Made by a program: the position numbers and the translations under genes | Shown here: positions 1 to 9,954 of the stretch, in pieces | Layout: the number at the start of each line of letters is the position of its first letter | Numbering within the stretch: the first letter of the stretch is position 1 | Source of the DNA: Caecitellus pseudoparvulus | Lineage: Eukaryota; Bigyra: Bicosoecida | NCBI GenBank assembly: GCA_965644315.1 | Contig: CBFFRQ010000046.1 | Span: 1 to 64,000, forward strand | DNA length: 64,000 nucleotides | Direction: 5' to 3' | Notes under the pieces: generated by a model | The model's database searches: none | What the model was told of the DNA's origin: nothing | Seen by the model: the letters and a program-made list of their open reading frames with translations, nothing else

Positions 1-341
1 AGGGCAAATGTAGGACAAACTGATATAAGGTCTAGCACTATGCTCAACATTCTTAGAGCAATTTTGCGTTCTTGGAGGTTTTGCGCAACAAGACCCGGCG
101 GGGGGGCTTCGCCAAAATTCAAATACTTCAAATTTGAGTTTTTTGTTTGATGGTGCCGTTGGCCGTTGGCGTTACGGGCACCGAAAGAAAACGGCCAATC
201 ACCCAAGGCCGTCTACCTCTTTCAGAATAAGCGCTGGCTCAAAAATTTCACGCAATTCATGGCCAACCTCAAGCTTTCTCATAACTTCCGCCATTTGTTC
301 GCCCGGTTTCCTCTTCCAAGCCGAATTCTCACCCAGTGGTG
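1..341. other. Left-edge non-coding stretch before the transposase
   Basis: No gene is supported here. The stretch lies upstream of the transposase start at 342 and may hold the left end of the transposon. I looked for a terminal inverted repeat shared with the region after 3806 and found none that I could defend. A poly-G run sits near 100-106. Confidence 0.5.
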
Positions 342-2545
342 ATGGCGACGAAACGAGACCGATCCGGCGCCCCGTTGCGAACGGCCACAGCTGTCCCGGA
401 AAGGTCGTCACGCGGAATAGCTCAAGGAATTCTTGAAGCAAGTGCCCACATGATGAACCTTGGTGCGGCCTCACTTGTCACAGGGCAGTCGTTGCTTGTA
501 CACTCGGTGCATGCCTTGGCAGGCCAGCTTCGAGCCGAAGGCTACACCCGCAGGGATCAGCGGGAAGCGAAGTTCGGAGCAGCAAAAGGCAGAGGTAGGC
601 TTCGTAGGATCAAGCCACTTGTCATTCGCCAGTCTATTGAAGCGACGCTGCAGAACCCGAGGCACTGTTGGAGGTTAACGGGGATGAACGCAGAGATGTA
701 CAGGCACTTCTCTGACGAAGTCCAGAGAGCTCTCGTAAAGGCCAAAAACATGCAAACCAAGCAGCACTCAGCCTTTGTACGGATTTTCATTTGCATTTCC
801 CAGCTCCGTGGGCACCCTCCTGCCGCTCTGGCGATCATTACGAAGATGCCGGAAGGATCTATGCATGGGATCTTCCGGGAGGTGATTCCCTTCGTCCTCT
901 CTGTTGCCACCAGAAATTTGATGCTCAAGATACCCGAAGATCAGCGGGACGTGTCTCACGGGATTTTTGGCGGCGCACTTGGCCGTGTTGTCGGGGCAGT
1001 GGATGGGGTAACCATCCCGATGCAAGCGATGCCGGGCCGACCCCAATCCCACTACAACGTCCACCACAAGATTCCAGGTTACGACTTCCTGCTTGTGACA
1101 GACCTCACTGGAGTTCCCTTGGCTATTTTTGAGATGGGGCCTGGATCACAGTCTGAAGTTGCGGCGGCGTCAGACGCGGTGCGAACCCTGCGCCGCCATG
1201 GAGTCATGGAGCCAGGCGATCTGCTGCTAGGAGATGCATTGTACTGGCACTCCAACAAGCACATTGTAGCGGGAGACAAGCCATCCCACCTCAAACAGTG
1301 GGCCGACAAGATCACCCAGCACATTGAGGCTGGGTGGGAGGATGCCGAAGAGCTCGAGAGGCTGCGCATGGCGTCTGGGATGCTGCTTAGCTTGGATCTG
1401 CGAACGGAGATGATAAGCAGCGCAAGGCTTGTAGTGGAGAACTGCAACAACGTCATCAAGTCGTTCAATGGTAGGTTGAGCGAAAGACACTCACAGATGC
1501 CGTTCCTCGCAGACCAAAAGGCACTTCTGCTCTTGACGGTCAAGGCGGTCACAGGTCTTGTTGCATTTCGGATGCTTTACACTCGTCGCAGCCTCCGAAG
1601 CGAGTCATGGCTGCTTCGAAAGAATCACTCGTTGAGCTTGCTCCATCTCACTGTAAAGGCCGACCGTGCATTAGGGGAGGCAGCAGATCGCACATTTGAA
1701 GACCTGCCCCGACTGATGCAAGTCCGGCGCAACAAGCGACCCATGAAGGTGGCTTATCAGGCCGTTGCCAAAGCTGTGCGTGATGCACAAGGGGAATCTG
1801 CGCCTGAGGTTGAAGCCCAGCCCCCTCGCGGGGCCTCGTCAGAGCTTTGGGAGCAGATCCAAACCATGACGACGCTGCTCCATGGACTTGATCGCGAGGT
1901 GCTGCAGGACCTGGACCAAGGGGGCTTGTCATCCTTGAAGAAGAGGAGCAAGAAGCCCGGCACAGCATCTGCTGTGCCGGGTCAACCCCGTCATACACGG
2001 AGTCGAGGCAGTGCACAACAGGAAGTCATGCCACGACTGCGAAAGTGGTTTCACGGGATGGTCCTTCGGCAAAACGAACCTCTCATGTACTCGGGGGGTC
2101 ACAACCCGAGCGAGGCTACGCAGTGTTGGTCCACCCCTACACCGCAATGTGGGAGGTGTACTACTACCACGAGGATGGAACCGAGGAACAAGAGCTGCAC
2201 TCCTCGGGAGCAGCGACGCACTTGTACAACACACTCCCTCTGATCGCAGAGAGGTTGGCATTGGACAAGAACTGCACTCCAGTGGAGCTTAGCCTGTTGC
2301 AGTGTCCGGGATCTGGTTTGGAGGACAGCCCGCTCGTGGAGTTTGCGTCTGGACTTCTCCTTGAGGGTGACCCTTGTCTGGACCCGGACTCGATAGCGCG
2401 GATGACCATCGACCAGCTTCGCCAACGATGTGAAGAAACGGGGTTGTCTTGCATTGGTACGAGGGGCGACCTCGTTCACCGGCTGACACTTTCCTGCGCT
2501 TCGCAAGGCACAGCCACGGCAGCGGGATCTGCCCTACCGAAGTGA
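342..2545 (+). CDS. Harbinger-type DDE transposase with C-terminal SAP motif (frame change near 1890-2045)
   Basis: Cut-and-paste transposase of the DDE_Tnp_4 (PIF/Harbinger) type. The first ATG is 342. Putative catalytic residues are Asp221 in GAVDG, Asp298 in LLLGDALYW and Glu366 in VVENCNNVIKSFNGRL, with spacing and context like the family's 'D...GD.GY...vEr.f..lk.Rf' pattern. After about 2030 the first frame (stop 2243) becomes low in sense. A second + frame, open from about 1890 to 2545, carries MTIDQLRQRCEETGL followed by TRGDLVHRL, a good SAP-box (DNA/chromatin-binding helix-extension-helix). Either a short intron or a frameshift joins the two. I found no clean GT-AG pair of the right phase, so a decayed copy is possible. 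The catalytic part itself shows no stop codon, so the insertion is fairly young. Confidence 0.75.
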
Positions 2546-2714
2546 GCTCGAGGACACCACCCCTCTCAATGGTGTCTTCCCCCTGGCCCACCCGGCAGCG
2601 TGCATTGATCAGCAAAGCCGTGTCTCGCTCCTGTTCCCTCCTCTGATCACCATACACAACAAATACAATGACTTTACACTCGGGACGGAAGGAGTGAAAG
2701 GTGTGTCCCCTGGA
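2546..2714. other. Spacer between convergent transposon genes
   Basis: Short 3'-to-3' gap between the SAP-containing frame and the stop of the accessory protein. No feature is seen apart from presumed overlapping 3' ends and polyadenylation regions. Confidence 0.4.
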
Positions 2715-3806
2715 TCATGCAAGACGAGCCTCTATCCGTGTCACTGCTTGCTCGATCGACGTCATCCTGTCCAAGAGCTGGACAAGAGCCTCCTTCAGAG
2801 TGTCGTGCATGCGTTGAGAGTCCCTTGACACATCGAAGCACTCTTTTGCTTGTTGGGCAGCCTTTCGAAGCACTGCAGCGCTGTGAAACAGACCGCTTGG
2901 GTCACTGCCGCGGTTTCCAGCATTGCGTCTTGATGCTGAAGCCTCAGTTGCTTGTGCTACTGCTGCGATTGCAGCGTCTTGCTCCTCAAGAGACAGAGCG
3001 GTCTCGACAGACAAGAAGGGGACTGCCGCGGGGTCGATCTGACATGCCGCCTCAGTAAGTTCATCAACCAGCGTATCAGCAATGTTGCTAGGGGTACCCG
3101 CCTGTCCCGGGCTTGGGGTCTGAGCTCCTCGAACCGATTTGGACCGTGGTCGATCGAGGGCCGGGGACGTACGCTGACGCTTCCGTCGGCTTCGCTCAAG
3201 CTTTGGGTTCACGCGAACAGCCATGCGCACCACTGAATGGTAACGAATGTACCCGAAAGCTGCTGCGAAGCGTGCAACTTCTTCACTTCCCGGAGTCAGG
3301 GTGGGGCCAAGGCACGGACCTGAGTGAGCCTCCTGGTTGTGAACATGTACCCGCAGCAAGGCTGAAAATGGGAGCAATGCTGGATCAGAAGGGCATTTAG
3401 TTGGATCCTCTGGGAATGCCACGGCTGGATTTTCCACTGCATGCTCTGCAAGAAGCTCAAGGGCCTGGATGGCTTCCTTGAGTCCCCGTCGCAGTCTGCC
3501 CTTCAATTGCAGGTTGTGGAAAGTCCTCTGTACAGACTTCCCGTTCTTGCGGTCTGCCAAGAAAGCTGACAACTTTGCTTGGGCATGTGCAGCAGACCAG
3601 TACAGCCCTGCAGGGCCCACGTTTCCCTCTGTTGGAACGCCAAGGTATGCAGCTGCATGCTCAGGCCGCACCAGCCATGAAACGCCACCGGGGACGTCCA
3701 CGGTTCCGGCTCCCGCGCTGATCAATCGCTCCAAGAACTTGATAAACTGGGTCTTTTCTGCAGCTTTATGCGGAAGAGCATCGACAAGGGACCCACCTTC
3801 GTCCAT
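2715..3806 (-). CDS. Transposon-associated protein of unknown function, 363 aa
   Basis: Uninterrupted frame beginning with ATG at 3806. I do not recognise the family. The N-terminal half is mixed alpha-helical (residues about 1-190). The middle has a basic, serine/proline-rich stretch with RSRRKRQR, a probable nuclear localisation signal. The last 60 residues (from about SRDSQRMHDTLKEAL to the end) look like an amphipathic helix or coiled coil suitable for oligomerisation. It lies convergent with the transposase, the place where Harbinger elements carry their second (DNA-binding or nuclear-import) protein, which is the basis for the assignment. A host gene or a nested second element cannot be excluded. 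Confidence 0.55.
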   Translation of the reverse strand: MDEGGSLVDALPHKAAEKTQFIKFLERLISAGAGTVDVPGGVSWLVRPEHAAAYLGVPTEGNVGPAGLYWSAAHAQAKLSAFLADRKNGKSVQRTFHNLQLKGRLRRGLKEAIQALELLAEHAVENPAVAFPEDPTKCPSDPALLPFSALLRVHVHNQEAHSGPCLGPTLTPGSEEVARFAAAFGYIRYHSVVRMAVRVNPKLERSRRKRQRTSPALDRPRSKSVRGAQTPSPGQAGTPSNIADTLVDELTEAACQIDPAAVPFLSVETALSLEEQDAAIAAVAQATEASASRRNAGNRGSDPSGLFHSAAVLRKAAQQAKECFDVSRDSQRMHDTLKEALVQLLDRMTSIEQAVTRIEARLA

Positions 3807-4247
3807 TTTCTTCTCCAGCCAGCTTGAGGCAATCTAGGCGTTTCATTTGAAACGGGTTTGTGGGGTACCACACCTACAGCAGCAAGATCCAGCGCCAAAA
3901 CTCACTGCGAAAAGGGTCAGTACAACGTCATCTGGGACTGGGACTCCTCTGGGTTTTACGATTCCGCGTTGTACGGCATCCTGTTGGCCATTCGGGGTTG
4001 TTGAGTGGGGTTGGGAACCATGCTGGCTCCCGCCAGCCGGATGGGCGGCCATCTGGAAAGAATCCAAGCCAAAACTAAAGTCCGTAGTACTGGGATAAGT
4101 TGTGCAGCTTTTAGTATGCTCTGAGTTGGATTTGAGTGAAGTATCATTTTATTCCTGCAAACCGATTTCCGCAATTCTCACTTGCCAATCACTACGACCT
4201 ACAGCAAAACCTGCATCAGGCTGGCGAGTGCAAGCGATTGATTCCGC
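3807..4247. other. Non-coding gap, possible right transposon end
   Basis: No credible gene. It contains the upstream region of the accessory transposon gene (reading left) and of the CHASE-domain gene (reading right). No inverted repeat to the left flank was recognised. Confidence 0.4.
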
Positions 4248-5468
4248 ATGAAGTACATATCGATCAGTTTTTGGTGGGGTTCCCAACTCAAATATCCCAA
4301 GAATCCTCATTTCGCCATTTCTGATATAAGCCTGAACTCCTACAGTAGTCAATCAGCAATTTCTTACTGTAAGGTTTCACGAGACCTAGCTGTTGGCAGC
4401 TTGCCCCTTTCAGATGTTGATACGTTGGGTGCGCACCTGTCTCAGCTGCGAGCCATACTGCTGGCACGAGAAGTCACGCTTGGGCGAGCATTCTGGAACA
4501 GGAAGGGCTTCTTCATCCTTGGTGGAACTCTAGTTGCGGTGGCGCTTGGTTTGGTGCAGATCATGTGGTGGGAGTTCGAGTTCCAGCAAGCTTCACGGGC
4601 AGAGGCGCGGCGTGTGGGTACACCATACGCTGAAGGCTTGCGGGTGCAGCTCATCAAATCTGTGGCAGCTGCGTACACAGTTGCAAGCCTCTTTTCAGCT
4701 AGCGATGGCTTGGCCCGCGAAGCATGGGAACAGTTCGATTCCCTGGCAGGCACGTTACGCTCAACGTACGGCGGCATTAGTAACTTACAGCTGGCACCCT
4801 GTGCAGTTGTGACAAAGATATCTCCTCTGGCTGGAAACGAGGGAGCAATTGGGTACAGGCTTCTGGAAGACCCCGACCCCAAGAAGGTCAAAGCAGCCAT
4901 CGACACGATTGTCGCTCGGCGCCTAACATTTGTCGGCCCTCTCAGCCTCATCCAAGGTGGCACTGCCATTATTGGCCGGTATCCAGTCTTTACATCCCAG
5001 CCAAACAACTGCACCTACCAGACTCCTGGTGTCCCGACAAACTTTTGGGGCTACGCAAGTATGCTCACTACCATTGACGATTTGCTCTCGGGCATGTCCC
5101 TGGGGCAGCTCTCAAAAGACGGATTTGACTACGCCATCACAGCTCCTGGGTGGGGACCACTCGTCGGCACCCCCCACCCTTCTGCAGAAACGATTCCCAT
5201 TGACTTTGCGGACGGGACAGACTTTGTCTTTGCATCATGGAGCCTCCACATCATGCCGAGAGCTGGCTGGCCACCAACCAGCCCAACTCTTCCTTGGAAA
5301 CTTATCAGCCTCGTCCTTGCATGTCTCAGCGGCATCTTCACATCATATGCGCTGCTCTACCGTAGTATTGTACTGGGCCGAGCATTAGCGTTCATCGATG
5401 CTCTGATGGAAGCCGCTGCTCAAGGAGCAACCAACCGCTCATCCTCCAAGAGAGCATCAAGTACCTGA
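4248..5468 (+). CDS. Two-pass membrane protein with an isolated CHASE-type sensor ectodomain
   Basis: 406 residues from ATG 4248. A hydrophobic segment at about residues 87-108 (GGTLVAVALGLVQIMWW) and a second at about 345-368 (LISLVLACLSGIFTSYALLY) flank a domain with CHASE hallmarks. These are a helical start, then RRLTFVGPLSLIQGGTAI followed by RYPVF, and later FVFASWSLHIMPRAGW, matching the family pattern 'tGPv.L.....R.PVf...W.l.v.P..GW'. CHASE is an extracellular or periplasmic ligand-binding domain normally followed by a histidine kinase, cyclase or GGDEF output. Here only about 40 residues follow the second segment and no output domain is found downstream, so it would have to signal through a partner or be a truncated receptor. 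No intron is evident. The N-terminal 80 residues look poorly conserved, and an internal ATG could be the true start. Confidence 0.65.
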   Translation: MKYISISFWWGSQLKYPKNPHFAISDISLNSYSSQSAISYCKVSRDLAVGSLPLSDVDTLGAHLSQLRAILLAREVTLGRAFWNRKGFFILGGTLVAVALGLVQIMWWEFEFQQASRAEARRVGTPYAEGLRVQLIKSVAAAYTVASLFSASDGLAREAWEQFDSLAGTLRSTYGGISNLQLAPCAVVTKISPLAGNEGAIGYRLLEDPDPKKVKAAIDTIVARRLTFVGPLSLIQGGTAIIGRYPVFTSQPNNCTYQTPGVPTNFWGYASMLTTIDDLLSGMSLGQLSKDGFDYAITAPGWGPLVGTPHPSAETIPIDFADGTDFVFASWSLHIMPRAGWPPTSPTLPWKLISLVLACLSGIFTSYALLYRSIVLGRALAFIDALMEAAAQGATNRSSSKRASST

Positions 5469-8132
5469 AGTGGACATACCAACAATGCAAGCACCTACTC
5501 CAACTAAGCTAACAATACTTACCCAGTGAATACTTGAGCGAATCTTTGCCGGCAAGTGCCTATGAATAGGTCGTCATACATGCAACGGCATTCTCATTCA
5601 AACTCAAAACAAGCCTCTTTCCATACCAGGAAAGAACAACGATACTGGAACAATCCTGGGTTCAGCAAGACCCGTGCAGGAAACATGATGGTAGGAAACA
5701 CTTAAAATTCTCGTTTCTGGCGCTTGTCACACCTGTCTGGACTGCGTTCCTCGACGCATATTGTGGTAGTCTACCGAAGAGCAATGTCGACTTTCCTGCT
5801 TCATTCTGCAGGGCATTTGACTGAAGAGGGCTTGCTTTACCCTTCGGGATTTCCGCCTGGCATAAAGAGGAATAAAAATATGCTGGGACAAAGCACTCTA
5901 TCAAGAATGGAAAGCAAGATAACACGCCTCGCTTTCGTTGCGGCTCCAGTACACGTGTGCTATAGTCAAACGTGATGGCTGACTCACTACGTCAGAAAGC
6001 AAGCATTGTTTAATGAGCAAACACTTCGGCAATGAGCCTTTCTGGTTTGGTTGACGATACCATGGAACACTCTTTGTTGCCCTCTTACACATGTACATAC
6101 ATGAACACAACAATGTACCTTTCAGACTTAAACTATCTACAAGTCGATTGCAGCCTATCTGAAAGAATACAGAAGAATGAATAACTCTTGCTTCCTTTTT
6201 CATTTGGCATCCTCGCAAACAAAAAGCACATTGCCATACTGTGAGAGGAAAGTGGACTGAACTTGAAGTGCACAATTTGAAGAACCGATCCTTAAATCTG
6301 CAAGCATTTCGTCCCCCAATCTCCTTTTCAACTCATCAGTACTAGCTTTCAAACGTTCGCAGCTACATGTCTCACAATCCTCCGTACCGTGCACGGCAGT
6401 TCACATTACTCAAGTCCTGCAGCCTTCATCAACGTGTCAGAAAATGAAGACACCCCTGTTCATAAATTGGCTGACACATACGGTATCAATGTTCGTTTAG
6501 TATTCCCTTCGGCGATATGCAGAAGTTTCACCTCACTCTATGCTTTTTTAGAAGAAATGCGGGATTTAACGTGCTTTGAGGCATAATGAACCAGGAATGT
6601 CAAACTTCAAAGAAACCTCAACATTGTTATCCCTACGAAAATGCAAGGTTTTTTCTGTATGGTCGACTTGAACCGAGTGTTTTGTATGGGATACAAGTGT
6701 AAAAGCACGGAAGCGGTTGTCTGTATCCAAGACTATGAGCTGGAAACGTTATCAACGCTAGACTGAAACAGCTCCCACGAGAGCTCAATTGTTTTAAGAG
6801 GTTCGAGACTAGCAATGGCCAAGATCGTTAACGTATCAAGAAGCTTTGCAAACAATGCACCTCTTGAAGAACCTCTGGCGAGTTCAAAACTTTGGATTTG
6901 CAGCCTGAAAAATAACAAACAAAAGAACCTGCCAGTATACAAAGCACAGAATTTGAATGTATAAAGCAACGGTTCTTATTGCCCCACTTCCGATGCCAAC
7001 ATACTCATCCACGCTGAACAATGTGAGACTCTTTTGGTGACGATAAACTTCTACGGCTACCTTCCTTGCAGAATCTGCCCAAGTGGAGTGTCCCAATTCG
7101 GTAAGAACGCCATATCTCTGACTGATGTGATACAATCTCAGCAAGGGATACAATACTACATCTGTACAATGAGCTTGTCCCCATATCGAGGGAGCGTTGC
7201 GGGGTTTCTCTTAAATGTGTGATCATAGGTAGGAATTTTGACTTGAGATGGACAAGCATGTACTTTTAATGGCGTGAAGGTTGTCCTTTCCCGTAGCAAT
7301 GTGTTCCTCTTTAGGGATGTAGAACATTCTGTACATTTCCTTGGCGTTTATCTGGGAGAACGATGCGATCCTAGAAACGGGTAATTCTCGTTTTGTGTAC
7401 AACACCATTTCCTTGCATCAAATCTCTCGTTCTTTCATGGAATCAGTGTCGCAGGGTTGCAATGATAAGAGTATTTCTGAAGAATGCCCTTGACAATCCT
7501 CTACTCATTGCAGTACCACGTACACCGACAGTTCTCCCTAGATAATCTGACTTGGTCTCCCATTTTCTGAATGGTTGTCAGTATTCGCTGCAAGATCAAG
7601 GGGCCAGTTTTGCAGTTCACACTGCGTGTGTCCTGAATTCATGACGGTTGTACGAAGCGCTCAGGATGTGCATGAAATTCATGTCCAATCCCAGCCCTAC
7701 GGTAATGCAGAATGCTCCGGAAAGACGTCATTTGTTGTCAGATCATAGTTTCTTAGGATCGGTGGCAGCGTGCAGTGTTTAGGTGCCTTGAAGTTTATCG
7801 GGCATGTGATAGTGTAAGGCTCTCGGTTAAGATTCTGAACCAATTGTGCGATGGTCATCTGCAGAGTACACACAGGCTTTCATTGGCACACTTGTGAAGC
7901 ACAAGAGCGTGGGTGACCTCCCAAGAAACGTAGGGGATGTGTGTGGACAGGGGATCTCTGCCAATTGAGACGCAAGTGTTCTGCGAGAGATCCGTGCTAG
8001 CCTTGGCGAAGGGTGGAGAGGGTGCATGTGCCAAATTTGCTGCATTGACAATGACTGGCTGCCGAGGGCAGTTGTTGAGTGGCGCCATGAGAAGCCATCC
8101 TACGTGGTATGCAGGCTGTGGTGCCGTGTTTC
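5469..8132. other. AT-richer gene-poor stretch of 2.6 kb
   Basis: Clearly lower GC than the rest of the window and without an open frame that looks like protein: only short frames with unconvincing composition on both strands. It includes the presumed 3' region of eIF3e next to 8133. No tandem array, inverted repeat or RNA gene was recognised. It could be decayed transposon sequence, given the adjacent element. Confidence 0.6.
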
Positions 8133-9738
8133 TTAGGCAGTCATGCCGGAAGGCCCACCTCGGCCACGTCCACGTCCACGTCCACGGCCACGGCCACGGC
8201 CTCGCCCGCGGCCGCGAGGGGTCGTGCCTTGAACGGCCATTTCCACTCCATCGGCCAGCATCTTTGTGCGCATGGTGAGGTCCTTCGTGCGCTGCATGAT
8301 TTGGTGGTGCACGGAGGGGTGCTGGCCGCCCATGATGACTTGCGCAGCTGCTGTGTCGATGCGCGCAGCGAACTTGGCCTCGCGGATGAGGTTGACGACC
8401 CACGTCTCCGCCTCGTCCGTGTTCATGGACAGCTTCTCGGCAAGCATGGTGATGTCCAGTTTCTGGTGGATGAGGCAGAAGGTCTCGAAGACGAAGCGGC
8501 GAGCTCGCTCCAGGAAGCTGGAGATGAACAAGTCCTCGTCCTTGAACCCGGAGAGGAAGTAGTCCGAGCGAATGACAGATTCACACGCGGGCAGAAGTGC
8601 ACGCGCGGCGTCGAAGTCGTACTTGACCAAGAGCTCCTCCAGGAACTGCAGGATAGGGTCTGTGTAGTTGTACTTCTCCTGCCGGATGACTCGCAAGAGG
8701 GTGCGCGTCTCGGTGTGGTGCGAGGGAGACGCGATGACCACGGTCGCCAAGTACCGCAGCAGCCACGGGCAGTTTGTCTGGATGGCGTTCAGGTTGTCTT
8801 GCTGCAGGAAGAACTCGATGAGGTTCTCGCGGCCCTTTTCGTGGTTGAAGAACACGAAGAGAGACCAGTGCAGCAACCACGACCTGTGCTGCAGCAGCAT
8901 CTTCGGGTCCTCTACACGCCCCCTCGTCAGGGCTTTGCGCAGCTCAGTGCGGTCCAGGTTGGCCTCATCCCAGTGCTGCATCAGGATCTCAGACGCCAAC
9001 TTGCCCCACAGGGCCGTCAGGCTCTCCTTGCTGTCCTCCGGCACCAGTTTGCGGTAGAAGAAGAGGTAGCTGGCAGCGGTGTCGTAGCTGCCCATCTCAA
9101 AGTGTGCCTTGGCAAGGCGGTACAGCGCCTGCACGCATTCCTGTGTGATGCCGTGGTGCTCCTCCAGGTACTCGAAGGTGAAGTTGCCTTCGTCCATGAG
9201 GATGGCACATGTAGCCACGCCGTCTTCCTTTCCCTCGATGATGTCCACGAGGTCTTCTGCAGCCGCCTCCACGTCGTCAAACTCGTCCCCAACAGCAGCG
9301 TGCCACTCCAGAAGTTCCGCAGGCGGCTCCTCGCCGTGCACCTTCCTGTACTGCTCCATGGCGAAGTCAGACATCTTGGTCTTCTTCGCCAGCTCAAGGG
9401 TCGCAGCTTGCACGGCCTCTGCAGAGTACATCTGAGGGGCGCGTGGGGGTAAGGCAGCGTGCGGAACGAGTGTGTGCGCTGTGCGGCCCCTGCCAGTACG
9501 GCTTGCGCTCGCTGCCACACACCTCGCGCTTCTCCGCAAAGCTCAGCATAGGGAACATGAAGTGCAGGTCCAGAAAAGGGGCCAGCTTGGTCGTCAAATC
9601 GTGCTCTGCGGTGCGACAGGCGCAGGGGGTCATGGGGAGACCAGATAGCGTGACGCTATGAAACGCTGGCTCACCTGCTGAGGGGCCTGTCGTCGTTGCT
9701 GCGGCGCTTGCCGCAGATGCATCGGTGGAAGCCGCCAT
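8133..9738 (-). CDS. EIF3E: Eukaryotic translation initiation factor 3 subunit E (eIF3e/INT6)
   Basis: Component of the eIF3 complex that bridges the 40S ribosome and mRNA during initiation; cytosolic PCI-domain scaffold. Three exons on -: 9675-9738, 9523-9605 and 8133-9431, joined by GT-AG introns of 69 and 91 nt, giving 481 residues. Exon 2 supplies the family N terminus HDLTTKLAPFLDLHFMFPML. Later blocks such as LWGKLASEILMQHWDEA, WLLHWSLFVFFNHEKGR, LNAIQTNCPWLLRYL and the PCI part FVFETFCLIHQKLDITMLAE are near-diagnostic. The 69-nt intron is a multiple of three without an in-frame stop, so retention would add 23 residues silently. The C terminus ends in an unusual Arg-Gly run (about RGRGRGRGRGRGRGRGRGRG) absent from human eIF3e. 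Same strand as the racemase upstream, about 216 bp away. Confidence 0.95.
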
Positions 9739-9954
9739 GCCAAAGTACAGACAATTCGCCTGGGAGTGTGGTTGCTCACGATAGGGCGTAGACGAGCTGC
9801 CGAGGTAGGCAGCGGTGTTCCGTTGCAGCTGTGCTTGGCACTGGCGCTGCACGGGGGCGATGGTGGAGCCGCGCAGGTGCACAAAGCATGGGAGAGTGAC
9901 AGAAGCCCGTGTGGAGTGGGGGTGAAAAGTGTCTCGAAACTTGGCATTGCTGGG

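Larger units (their letters stand above)
300..3830. mobile_element. PIF/Harbinger-like DNA transposon (approximate limits)
   Basis: Two convergent coding regions, a DDE transposase on + and a 363-residue accessory protein on -, sit together without host genes between them. Known PIF/Harbinger elements encode a DDE transposase plus a separate, often Myb/SANT-like, DNA-binding protein. That arrangement is seen here, but the second protein shows no clear Myb motif. Terminal inverted repeats and the short target duplication were not found by eye, so the limits are only the coding limits with a margin. Confidence 0.6.

Noticed and set aside
1981-2011. 31-nt GT-AG intron resolving the transposase/SAP frame change
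   Set aside because: Its length would move translation into the third, wrong frame.
1-4150. Terminal inverted repeats of the transposon
   Set aside because: Compared both flanks by eye; similar short words exist but no credible matching pair.
5469-8132. Small protein genes in the AT-richer stretch
   Set aside because: All frames are short with random-looking composition and no family resemblance.
8109-9452. 447-codon + frame opposite eIF3e
   Set aside because: Antisense shadow; the - strand protein matches eIF3e throughout and the + composition is biased (Val/Leu/Gln/Arg).
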